The position numbers and the translations under genes were made by a program. From an uncultured Sutterella sp. (GTDB lineage Bacteria; Pseudomonadota; Gammaproteobacteria; Burkholderiales; Burkholderiaceae_F), in assembly GCA_905192805.1 (NCBI GenBank), contig CAJJMF010000166.1, positions 1-5,590 on the forward strand: a stretch of DNA of 5,590 bases, written 5' to 3'. This document shows, piece by piece, positions 1 to 5,557 of the stretch. Numbering within the stretch: position 1 is the first letter of the stretch; the number at the start of each line of letters is the position of its first letter. Below the pieces are notes generated by a model. The model did no database searches. It worked only from the letters and a program-made list of their open reading frames with translations, and was not told the DNA's origin.

Positions 1-268
1 TGCCGACAGCGGCGAGACCGCCACTGTCAGCGACTATGTGAGCCAGAAAACCATTCCTCATCAAACGCCTGTTGAACCGCCTGACAGTCGACGGATTGGG
101 TTTTGTATAAGGGTAAGGTTTTGATCATGTCGGCCTCGTCTGAATCAGTGAATAGGGCATTCCCAGAAAGGAATGACCGATAGGTCAAGAGGCATTGGGG
201 CAAAGCGAAAGCGGGTGTGGGATGTCCGCCCGTGTGGGTTTGTCGTTCGAAGGTAGAGTCTACGTTCA

Positions 269-323
269 CGTCCCTGACAATCTCACCATAGCACAGTGCG
301 AAAGGATTGTCAGAGTTAGGACG
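269..323. repeat. Inverted repeat able to form a 14-bp stem
   Basis: CTGACAATC (274-282) is perfectly complementary to GATTGTCAG (305-313). Outside that, CGTCC (269-273) pairs with GGACG (319-323) across a 5-nt bulge (314-318), giving 14 base pairs around a 22-nt loop. The loop contains GCACAGTGC. No T-tract follows on either strand, so it does not look like a rho-independent terminator. It could be a structured RNA, a protein-binding site or a chance repeat; function is unknown. Confidence 0.45.
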
Positions 324-349
324 AGGAAAAATGTGGGTGTAAAACGAGG

Positions 350-361
350 AGCGCTAGCGCT
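350..361. repeat. 12-bp perfect palindrome
   Basis: AGCGCTAGCGCT reads the same on both strands. It lies 63 bp left of the rpmG terminator hairpin and outside any gene. A dimeric DNA-binding protein could use such a site, but nothing nearby identifies one, and it may be chance. Confidence 0.3.
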
Positions 362-423
362 TAATGGGATGGTCAAAAGATCACAAACTGCCTGTCTTTT
401 TCAAAAAACGGATGCAGAAAAGC

Positions 424-455
424 AAAAAGCTCGGCTGCATCTTGCCGAGCTTTTT
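424..455 (-). terminator. Rho-independent terminator of rpmB-rpmG
   Basis: A perfect 12-bp inverted repeat (424-435 with 444-455) surrounds an 8-nt loop. Read on the minus strand, the stem's GCCGAGC core runs into TTTTT and then GCTTTTC. It begins 23 nt past the rpmG stop codon, where the end of the ribosomal protein transcript is expected. The A/T flanks are symmetrical (AAAAA...TTTTT), so it could also stop transcripts arriving from the left on the plus strand. Confidence 0.85.
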
Positions 456-478
456 CGCCTTAACCATAGATCTCAAGA

Positions 479-646
479 TTACTTGAGCTTGGTTTCCTTG
501 TAAACCACATGCTTACGAGCCACGGGGTCGAACTTGGAGATTTCCATCTTCCCAGAAGAGTTCTTCTTGTTCTTCGTCGTGGTGTAGAAGTGACCGGTAC
601 CGGCCGTGGATTCAAGCTTAATCTTTTCGCGTGCACCTTTCGCCAT
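479..646 (-). CDS. rpmG: 50S ribosomal protein L33
   Basis: Encodes L33, a small basic protein of the large ribosomal subunit near the E site. The 55-residue product has the family's usual length and begins MAKGAREKIKLESTAGTGHF, followed by YTTTKNKKN and an ending KHVVYKETKLK, all typical of L33. There are no cysteines, so this is the zinc-independent (C-minus) form, as in E. coli. The ATG at 646 is preceded by AGGAG with a 7-nt spacer, which fixes the start. Only 13 nt separate it from the rpmB stop, so the two genes are co-transcribed from the promoter upstream of rpmB. A terminator follows directly. Confidence 0.97.
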   Translation of the reverse strand: MAKGAREKIKLESTAGTGHFYTTTKNKKNSSGKMEISKFDPVARKHVVYKETKLK

Positions 647-659
647 GGTGAATCTCCTA

Positions 660-893
660 TTAGATTTCGCCGCGGGCGCGAAGGTCCGCTAAAACCGCAT
701 CAATACCAATCTTGTCGATCGTGCGAAGGCCCGCCGTCGTCAAACGCAGACGAACCCAACGGTTTTCACTTTCAACCCAGAAACGGCGATACTGCAGATT
801 GGGCATGAAGCGACGCTTTGTTTTATTGTTCGCGTGCGAGACGTGATGGCCGACCATCGGCGACTTCCCGGTGACTTGACACACTCGTGCCAT
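660..893 (-). CDS. rpmB: 50S ribosomal protein L28
   Basis: Encodes L28, a 77-residue protein of the large ribosomal subunit needed for its assembly. It begins MARVCQVTGK and continues with VSHANNKTKRRF, then FWVESENRWVRLR and LADLRARGEI at the end, which is the proteobacterial L28 signature over the full length. The frame continues 24 codons further upstream to an ATG at 965. I chose the ATG at 893 because it matches the family's N-terminus and has GGAG six bases upstream. It is the first gene of an rpmB-rpmG operon, which is the usual arrangement in proteobacteria. Confidence 0.97.
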   Translation of the reverse strand: MARVCQVTGKSPMVGHHVSHANNKTKRRFMPNLQYRRFWVESENRWVRLRLTTAGLRTIDKIGIDAVLADLRARGEI

Positions 894-1383
894 CTCTAAC
901 TCCAGTCTAAATTTGAATAAAATCATCTCGCAGGCCAAGGCCTCAAACAGAGTAAAGGCGGCCACGCGAGCGCAGAAAAATTGAAATTATACGCCAGAAC
1001 ATTCTGAGGTTCCACCGAAACAAGCATAAAAAATCCTCGCTACGGCTGGTTTAGCCCCACAGTGTCAGTACAGGGAAACCTGAAACAGCTCAAGAGATTC
1101 AAGCGTGGAGCGCATTCTACATGGTTTTTTTCGCCTTGTGTTGCGAAAACGCGAAGTTTTTTCAAGTTTTTTGGGCTGACCTTTACGGATCCGGTGCTGG
1201 CGCAAGGCTCAAGTCTTCCAGATCGGAGGCCGCAGAAATCGACCCAAATGGCGGGTTTCGCCACTGAGGTAAGTCGGTTAAAATGCACAGCAACAATCAC
1301 ATTGTCTGATCACGGAGTCGTTCCCTAACCCCCTTACACGGGCTGGACGGACTTTGGGTCAGCGAGCTCTGGAAACAAAGATT
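894..1383. other. 490-bp intergenic region between rpmB and ispH
   Basis: No gene is recognisable. The frames at 1062-1328 (plus, GTG start) and 1040-1300 (minus) overlap each other and resemble no family I know. The rpmB promoter occupies the left end. The middle has T-tracts at 1125-1131, 1157-1162 and 1167-1172 and an inverted repeat TTTTCGC/GCGAAAA (1128-1134, 1143-1149). For ispH the best -10 is TAAAAT at 1279-1284, with only a poor -35 (TTTCGC, 1256-1261), so I do not call a promoter. In many related genomes fkpB or radC lies between ispH and rpmB; neither is here. Confidence 0.6.
986..1014 (-). promoter_or_regulatory. Probable sigma-70 promoter of rpmB-rpmG
   Basis: On the minus strand a perfect -10 hexamer TATAAT (991 to 986) lies 17 bp from a weak -35 TGGAAC (1014 to 1009). 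A six-base T-tract on this strand, about 14 bp upstream of the -35 (1028-1033), could act as an UP element. A start near 979 would give an 86-nt leader before rpmB. The -10 and spacing are good but the -35 matches consensus at only three of six positions. Confidence 0.55.
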
Positions 1384-2340
1384 ATGAAAATTTTGCTTGC
1401 CCAACCCCGAGGATTCTGTGCGGGTGTTACCCGTGCGATTGCGATCGTTGAGCGTGCGCTACTGATTTATGGCGCTCCGATTTATGTCCGCCATGAAATT
1501 GTGCATAACCGATCCGTGGTGAATAACCTTCGCCAACGCGGGGCAGTGTTTGTGGATGATTTGGCAGAGGTACCTACTGGGGCCACCGTGGTGTTTTCAG
1601 CCCATGGCGTCCCGCGTAGTGTGAGCGAAGAGGCGCAACGTCGTGGCTTACGCGTATTTGATGCCACCTGCCCCTTAGTCACTAAGGTCCACCGTGAAGT
1701 GGGACGTATGCGTGAAGACGGCCGCCGTATTCTGATGATCGGTCATGCGGGACACCCCGAAGTGGAAGGCACGATGGGGCAAGTGAAGGATGGGATCGAA
1801 CTCATTGAAACCGTTGAAGATATTGAGGCGCTTCCCTATGGCGACCAAGATCAATTGGCGTATGTGACGCAAACGACGATCAGTGCCGATGATAGCCATG
1901 ACATGATTGAGGCCCTCCGTAAGCGCTTCCCGCTGATTCATGAACCCAAGCAGCAAGACATTTGCTACGCCACACAGAATCGACAAGAGGCAGTGAAACA
2001 CCTCGTTCGCGCAGGGGTCGATTTGGTCTTGGTGATTGGCTCTGCGACGAGTTCTAACTCCAATCGCTTACGCGAAGTGGCAGAACGAGAAGGAACTCGT
2101 GCGTATTTGGTGGATTCAGCAGAACACGTCAACCCAGAATGGTTTAAAGACGTGAAGTCGGTTGGGATTACGGCTGGCGCTTCTGCCCCTGAAGAGTTAG
2201 TGCAAGGGGTGGTGCGTTATTTAGTGGAAGAGCTCCATGCCGAACCTGCTGTGGCTCTCGAGGGGGTAGAGGAAAATGTGGCCTTCCCGCTCCCGAAAGG
2301 ACTCTGGGAAAGTGATATCCCGGAGGCGCAGGAACAATAA
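1384..2340 (+). CDS. ispH: 4-hydroxy-3-methylbut-2-enyl diphosphate reductase
   Basis: IspH (LytB) catalyses the last step of the MEP pathway, reducing HMBPP to IPP and DMAPP with a 4Fe-4S cluster in the cytosol. The 318-residue product matches the family length (316 in E. coli). The three cluster cysteines are present: C12 in PRGFCAGV, C96 in DATCPLV and C194 in DICYATQNRQ. Substrate-pocket residues are intact: H41 (HNRSVV), H74 (SAHGV), H124 and E126 (HPEVEGT), QTT at 163-165, the SSNSNRL segment at 223-229 and S267 in AGASAPE. A TTG 30 bp upstream is in frame, but the ATG at 1384 reproduces the conserved MKILLAQPRGFC start. Its ribosome site is modest (GGA about 10 nt upstream). ybaK follows after 77 bp without a terminator, so the two may share a transcript. 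Confidence 0.97.
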   Translation: MKILLAQPRGFCAGVTRAIAIVERALLIYGAPIYVRHEIVHNRSVVNNLRQRGAVFVDDLAEVPTGATVVFSAHGVPRSVSEEAQRRGLRVFDATCPLVTKVHREVGRMREDGRRILMIGHAGHPEVEGTMGQVKDGIELIETVEDIEALPYGDQDQLAYVTQTTISADDSHDMIEALRKRFPLIHEPKQQDICYATQNRQEAVKHLVRAGVDLVLVIGSATSSNSNRLREVAEREGTRAYLVDSAEHVNPEWFKDVKSVGITAGASAPEELVQGVVRYLVEELHAEPAVALEGVEENVAFPLPKGLWESDIPEAQEQ

Positions 2341-2417
2341 CCTCGTTTTGGCTCGTCGTGGGCTTCTGGGAGGGAGTCGTGCGCGATCCAGATATTGACT
2401 GAAGGAATGATTAGATT

Positions 2418-2918
2418 ATGGCAAAAGAAAAACACCAAAGCCTGACACCAGCCACTCAATGGCTCAAGCAGCATGGCATTACGTTTGAAGAGCGTAGCTA
2501 TGACTATGAAGAGCATGGGGGTGCCTTACAGGCGGCCGAGGCGTGTGGCATTGATCCTCATCATGTAGTGAAAACGCTCATCATGGAAGATGAGCATGCC
2601 AAGCCTTTGGTGGTGTTGATGCACGGTGACTGTGACGTGTCAACGAAAAATTTAGCTCGACAGATTGGTGTCAAGCAGGTAAGCCCATGTAAGCCTGATC
2701 AGGCGCAGCGCAATTCGGGCTATATGGTGGGTGGCACGAGCCCCTTTGGGACACGTAAAACCATGCCGATTTATGTGGAAAAAAGTATTTTAGACTTAGA
2801 TCACATCTTTATTAATGGGGGGCGACGCGGCTATCAAGTAGGTATTTCCCCATCGGTATTACTCGAGCCACTCGGAGCGAAGCCTGTGGAGTGCGCCATT
2901 GATAAACAACACGGTTAA
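2418..2918 (+). CDS. ybaK: YbaK/EbsC-family Cys-tRNA(Pro) deacylase
   Basis: Members of this family hydrolyse Cys-tRNA(Pro), which prolyl-tRNA synthetase makes by mistake; they are freestanding relatives of the ProRS editing domain. The 166-residue product has a single YbaK fold. Visible landmarks are HHVVKTL (48-54), whose K52 matches the conserved functional lysine (K46 in well-studied homologues), the GGTSPFGTRK loop (105-114) and INGGRRGYQVGISPSVL (132-148). Length is normal for the family. The ATG at 2418 has AAGGA 11 nt upstream, a long spacer; an ATG at 2407 is out of frame. It probably reads through from ispH, since no clear promoter lies in the 77-bp gap, and ends at the terminator at 2940-2980. 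Relatives also include ProX- and YeaK-type deacylases with other tRNA substrates, so the exact substrate is inferred. Confidence 0.92.
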   Translation: MAKEKHQSLTPATQWLKQHGITFEERSYDYEEHGGALQAAEACGIDPHHVVKTLIMEDEHAKPLVVLMHGDCDVSTKNLARQIGVKQVSPCKPDQAQRNSGYMVGGTSPFGTRKTMPIYVEKSILDLDHIFINGGRRGYQVGISPSVLLEPLGAKPVECAIDKQHG

Positions 2919-2939
2919 GCCTGAGCACCTAACCACAAT

Positions 2940-2980
2940 AAAGGCCAGTCACGTCACATAGACGCACTGGCCTTTTTCTT
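2940..2980 (+). terminator. Rho-independent terminator between convergent ybaK and tsaD
   Basis: AAAGGCCAGT (2940-2949) pairs perfectly with ACTGGCCTTT (2966-2975), and CGTC/GACG (2952-2955, 2961-2964) extends the stem across a small internal loop to a 5-nt apex. The plus-strand tail is TTTTTCTT. It begins 21 nt after the ybaK stop and ends 20 nt from the tsaD stop. On the minus strand the tail is only TTTATTG, so it may end tsaD transcripts too, but less efficiently. Confidence 0.9.
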
Positions 2981-2999
2981 GTGGTAGCTCTCGGAAGGC

Positions 3000-4031
3000 T
3001 TAGTACGCATCGAGCGCCCAGCGCGGACGAACGCCAAAACTGCGTTGCGCTTTTAGCGCCTTGCGCTCCTCCTCACTCATGGCTTGTAGCCGTGCGAGCC
3101 CAGCCGCAGCAATCATGGCTCCATTATCCGTGCACAGACGTAGAGGAGGGAAGAAAATGGTTCCTTTGCGTTTTTGGACTTCGCGCGTGAGTCGAGCACG
3201 AAGTTGGGTGTTGGCGGAAACGCCTCCGGCCACGACAACATTTTTCAGTCCCGTTTGCTTCATGGCTAAGACGGTTTTAGCGGCAAGGACATCCACTACG
3301 GCATCCACAAAACCGCGCGCTAAATTACGGCGGAACGTTTCATCGTGCGGATCCGCAGCTTGGTGAACGGCCGTGAGCACCGACGTTTTGAGCCCAGAAA
3401 AGCTCATATCCAAGTTGCCCGAGTGAATCATAGGACGGGCTAACTCAATGGCCCCCGATTCGCCTTGATCGGCGAGTTTCGAGACGGCTGGTCCGCCAGG
3501 ATAGGGTAGACCCAAGAGTTGGGCGGTTTTGTCAAAAGCTTCCCCTGCCGCATCGTCGAGCGTTTGCCCTAGCATTTCATAGTGTCCAAAGGACTCCACC
3601 CGCATCAATTGGGTATGCCCACCTGATACGAGTACTGCCAAGAAGGGAAATTCGGGAGCAGGATCCGCTAAGCGGGCAGCTAATAGATGCCCTTCTAAGT
3701 GATGAATCCCCAGAACGGGTTTATCCAATGCCCATCCAATCGCATGGGCAACGCAGTTACCGACTAAGAGCGCTCCCGCGAGTCCAGGGCCCTCCGTGAC
3801 GGCAATCGCATCAATGTCTTCACGGGACGTCTGGGCTTTAGCGAGCACCTCATCAATGAGGGCAATGGCACGGCGAATATGGTCGCGACTTGCCAGTTCG
3901 GGCACCACGCCACCGTAGGCTTTGTGCATATCAATTTGAGAGTGCAAGGCATCGGCAAGTAGCCCATCGGTACTGGAGATGAGGGCTGCACCGGTTTCAT
4001 CGCAAGAGGATTCGAGACCTAAAACCAACAT
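3000..4031 (-). CDS. tsaD: tRNA N6-adenosine threonylcarbamoyltransferase TsaD
   Basis: TsaD (formerly YgjD/Gcp) transfers the threonylcarbamoyl group from TC-AMP to A37 of ANN-decoding tRNAs, working with TsaB and TsaE. The 343-residue product matches the family (337 in E. coli). It shows the ASKHA-type features: D11 in ESSCDETG, metal ligands H111 and H115 in HHLEGH, the LVSGGHTQL loop (134-142), GEAFDKTA with D167, the AGGVSANTQLR segment (268-278) and the ligand D302 in CTDNGAMIA. An in-frame ATG at 4109 would add 26 residues with no family counterpart. The ATG at 4031 gives the canonical MLVLGLESSCDETG start, although its ribosome site is poor (AGGAA 14 nt away). It stands alone, converging on ybaK and divergent from rpsU. 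Confidence 0.97.
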   Translation of the reverse strand: MLVLGLESSCDETGAALISSTDGLLADALHSQIDMHKAYGGVVPELASRDHIRRAIALIDEVLAKAQTSREDIDAIAVTEGPGLAGALLVGNCVAHAIGWALDKPVLGIHHLEGHLLAARLADPAPEFPFLAVLVSGGHTQLMRVESFGHYEMLGQTLDDAAGEAFDKTAQLLGLPYPGGPAVSKLADQGESGAIELARPMIHSGNLDMSFSGLKTSVLTAVHQAADPHDETFRRNLARGFVDAVVDVLAAKTVLAMKQTGLKNVVVAGGVSANTQLRARLTREVQKRKGTIFFPPLRLCTDNGAMIAAAGLARLQAMSEEERKALKAQRSFGVRPRWALDAY

Positions 4032-4198
4032 AAAGCGTGAAGAGATTCCTTGGCTGGGTAAAGCCGAGATATAAAAAGAAGTGATTCGCAAAGCCTTCAG
4101 GCTGTGCATTAAGACGGCATTTTAGCACCAGCGCTTTTAGGATTAGGGAACTTGGACGCGCAAAAACAGGAAGCGAGAGAAAAAATAGACAATTCCGA

Positions 4199-4227
4199 TT
4201 GATTTAGGGGGGCATTTATGAGAGAAT
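4199..4227 (+). promoter_or_regulatory. Candidate sigma-70 promoter for rpsU
   Basis: TTGATT (4199-4204) and GAGAAT (4222-4227) each match consensus at four of six positions and are separated by the optimal 17 bp. They lie in the divergent tsaD-rpsU gap. A start near 4234 would give a leader of about 130 nt containing the structures described at 4242-4332. No better pair was seen, but the match is modest. Confidence 0.35.
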
Positions 4228-4241
4228 CCACACTTCACGTG

Positions 4242-4332
4242 TTTAGCTTTTCCAAAAACGTAAGCTAAATTCTGCGCTTTCTTAGCCTTGTCCCGGAACC
4301 AGACTAAGAAAGTTTTGAGTATGTTTTCCGGG
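4242..4332 (+). promoter_or_regulatory. Structured leader upstream of rpsU
   Basis: Three pairings are visible. TTTAGCTT (4242-4249) pairs with AAGCTAAA (4262-4269) around a 12-nt loop. CTTTCTTAG (4277-4285) pairs perfectly with CTAAGAAAG (4304-4312) around an 18-nt loop. CCCGGAA inside that loop (4292-4298) is complementary to TTCCGGG (4326-4332) downstream of the stem, which would make an H-type pseudoknot with 6-, 5- and 13-nt linkers. The ribosome site (4351-4359) lies just after. Several ribosomal protein genes are autoregulated by leader structures of this general type; such a role here is inference. Confidence 0.45.
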
Positions 4333-4365
4333 TCATCACATGTTTTTACTGAGGTTAGGGTACTA

Positions 4366-4578
4366 ATGCCTACTATCCGCATTAAAGAAAATGAACCGTT
4401 TGAAGTGGCCCTCCGCCGCTTTAAGCGCACCATCGAAAAGTCTGGTCTTCTTACCGAATTGCGCGCTCGCGAATTCTACGAAAAGCCCACCGCTGAACGT
4501 AAGCGTAAGAAGGCTGCTGCCGTTAAGCGCCACTACAAGCGTTTGCGCAGCATGATGCTCCCCAAGAAGCTCTACTAA
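4366..4578 (+). CDS. rpsU: 30S ribosomal protein S21
   Basis: Encodes S21, a small basic protein of the 30S subunit that sits near the 3' end of 16S rRNA and helps initiation. The 70-residue product begins MPTIRIKENEPFEVALRRFK and includes REFYEKPTAERKRKKAAAVK before the LPKKLY end typical of Burkholderiales. The frame is open for 26 codons upstream, but the ATG at 4366 gives the family start and has AGGG six bases upstream (GAGG lies a little further out). It heads the rpsU-yqeY pair; in this lineage dnaG and rpoD usually follow. The long structured region upstream suggests leader-mediated control. Confidence 0.97.
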   Translation: MPTIRIKENEPFEVALRRFKRTIEKSGLLTELRAREFYEKPTAERKRKKAAAVKRHYKRLRSMMLPKKLY

Positions 4579-4608
4579 TTTTTAGTTTGGCCTCTTAGCC
4601 GAGACATC

Positions 4609-4647
4609 CAAAGAGCGTGAGCTCTTTGTGTGGTGGAAAGCACCACA
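4609..4647 (+). promoter_or_regulatory. Two adjoining hairpins in the rpsU-yqeY gap
   Basis: CAAAGAGC (4609-4616) pairs with GCTCTTTG (4621-4628) around a GTGA loop, which is a GNRA tetraloop in RNA. The very next base starts TGTGGTG (4629-4635), pairing with CACCACA (4641-4647) around GAAAG. With no base between them the two stems could stack end to end. The tail AAACTTTTGACAAATTTTTT is T-rich but interrupted, so this could be a partial terminator that lowers yqeY expression relative to rpsU, or a processing or 3'-end-stabilising element. In E. coli a terminator lies at the comparable position after rpsU. Confidence 0.6.
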
Positions 4648-4684
4648 AACTTTTGACAAATTTTTTCCCTCACGAAGGATGGTG

Positions 4685-5128
4685 ATGATTAAGGACAGAA
4701 TCCGCGAAGATATGAAGACTGCCATGCGTGCGCATGATGCGGCTAGTCTGAGCACGATTCGTTTGCTCCTTGCCGCGATTAAGCAGCGTGAGGTCGACGA
4801 ACAGATTGACGCCGACGATGCTATCGTGTTGCAAGTGATTGCCAAGATGGTAAAGCAGCGTCGTGACTCTGTTGAGCAGTATTTGGCGGGCGGTCGTACT
4901 GACTTGGCCGAAAAAGAATCTGCAGAAATCAAGCTTTTGGAAGGCTATTTGCCTCAGGGCTTGACCGATGATGAAGTGGCAGTGATCATTGATCAGGCCA
5001 TTGCCGAAGTCGGAGCAACAGGGATGCAAGCCATGGGTAAAGTCATGGGTCTGGTAAAAGCTAAGGTCGCTGGTCGTGCCGATTTAGGTAAGGTCAGTGC
5101 CTTAATTAAGGCGCGTTTGAGTGCCTAA
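4685..5128 (+). CDS. yqeY: GatB/YqeY domain-containing protein
   Basis: The 147-residue product is a full-length YqeY protein, related to the C-terminal tRNA-binding tail of GatB (Asp/Glu-tRNA amidotransferase subunit B). Its exact role is not settled, though tRNA binding or tRNA-dependent amidation has been proposed. The N-terminal half is helical (MIKDRIREDMKTAMRAHD, STIRLLLAAIKQREVDE); LLEGYLPQGLTDDE (84-97) and the MGKVMGLVKAK...GRADLGKVSALIK segment (117-142) are family signatures. Starts at 4628 (GTG) and 4679 (ATG) are in frame; I chose the ATG at 4685 because AAGGA (4675-4679) sits five bases upstream and the product then matches family length. It lies 106 bp behind rpsU and is closed by a strong terminator. 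Confidence 0.93.
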   Translation: MIKDRIREDMKTAMRAHDAASLSTIRLLLAAIKQREVDEQIDADDAIVLQVIAKMVKQRRDSVEQYLAGGRTDLAEKESAEIKLLEGYLPQGLTDDEVAVIIDQAIAEVGATGMQAMGKVMGLVKAKVAGRADLGKVSALIKARLSA

Positions 5129-5190
5129 GGCTTTGTCGACATAATCTCGTTTCGCGGGTGTCATAACGACACACAAAATAACGCAGAGAT

Positions 5191-5228
5191 GCCGCTTTTG
5201 GAGATTTTCCGAAAGCGGCTTCTTTTTT
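5191..5228 (+). terminator. Rho-independent terminator after yqeY
   Basis: GCCGCTTT (5191-5198) pairs with AAAGCGGC (5212-5219). A G-T wobble and three further pairs (5200-5202 with 5208-5210) extend the stem to 12 bp with a 5-nt loop. The tail is TTCTTTTTT. It starts 62 nt past the yqeY stop and should end most rpsU-yqeY transcripts. Confidence 0.9.
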
Positions 5229-5557
5229 GCCGCTCGATTCAAGGGGGTGTGCCCACGCCCGATGCGAAGCGCTTCTCAAACGTAACGAAATGCATGCGCT
5301 CGCGCCTTTTTGTAAGTAATGTGGCCCAAACGGCGCGGTGAAAGGGAGGACCTTGTGTGTTCCCATCGCCTGAAATTCCTAGGTTGTGAAGCGATCCCCT
5401 TTTTCTTTCTCCCAAGACGTGCGGGCGCTTTGCTCCTTCCCTCCCTTAGGTTTGACGAGATACACGGCAGTCAATTGGCCTTCGTGTGTCGGGAGATACG
5501 TCGCGTAACATTCGACGCGAAAATAGCAACACCTATCACATCCCGGTCAAAATTTTT
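5229..5557. other. Non-coding stretch between the yqeY terminator and the right edge
   Basis: No gene is recognisable. The frames seen here (plus 5319-5585, minus 5106-5366) have no family features and look like chance. Short symmetric elements are GAAGCGCTTC (5266-5275) and TCGCGT/ACGCGA (5501-5506 and 5515-5520, 8-nt loop). TTGACG at 5452-5457 resembles a -35 but no -10 follows at a suitable distance. If dnaG begins at 5558, this stretch should hold its promoter. Confidence 0.5.

Larger units (their letters stand above)
1..423. other. No identifiable gene left of the rpmBG terminator
   Basis: No frame here gives a product I recognise. Two readings touch the left edge. The plus frame from base 2 stays open for 40 codons and stops with TGA at 122-124; its first codons have GC-rich third positions, so it could be the tail of a gene converging on rpmG. 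On the minus strand an ATG at 61 opens leftward as MRNGFLAHIVADSGGLAAVG and runs off the edge. Neither has a recognisable motif and I cannot choose between them. A longer minus frame (27-269) and a plus frame (from 195) overlap other features and look like chance. The remaining visible structure is an interrupted 14-bp stem at 269-323, a small hairpin at 158-175 and a 12-bp palindrome at 350-361. Confidence 0.5.

Noticed and set aside
27..269. Open frame of 80 codons on the minus strand at the left
   Set aside because: No recognisable motif or convincing ribosome site, and it overlaps the edge frames; it cannot be supported as a gene.
195..503. Open frame of 102 codons on the plus strand
   Set aside because: It runs through the rpmG terminator hairpin and into rpmG on the opposite strand, and has no family features.
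894..965. 24-codon N-terminal extension of L28
   Set aside because: L28 starts at MARVCQ, and the ATG at 893 has its own GGAG site; the extension is just the open leader.
1062..1328. Open frame of 88 codons before ispH on the plus strand
   Set aside because: GTG start, no ribosome site, no recognisable motif, and a similarly long open frame lies opposite it, which points to chance.
4032..4109. 26-codon N-terminal extension of TsaD from an in-frame ATG
   Set aside because: The TsaD family starts at MLVLG-type sequence, and the extension has no family counterpart and no ribosome site.
4653..4658. Perfect -35 hexamer TTGACA before yqeY
   Set aside because: No acceptable -10 lies 16-18 bp downstream; that region is the yqeY ribosome site, and transcription would start inside the gene.
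5361..5400. ATCGC/GCGAT short complementarity suggesting a tRNA-like fold
   Set aside because: Only five base pairs and no T-arm or anticodon arm can be drawn.
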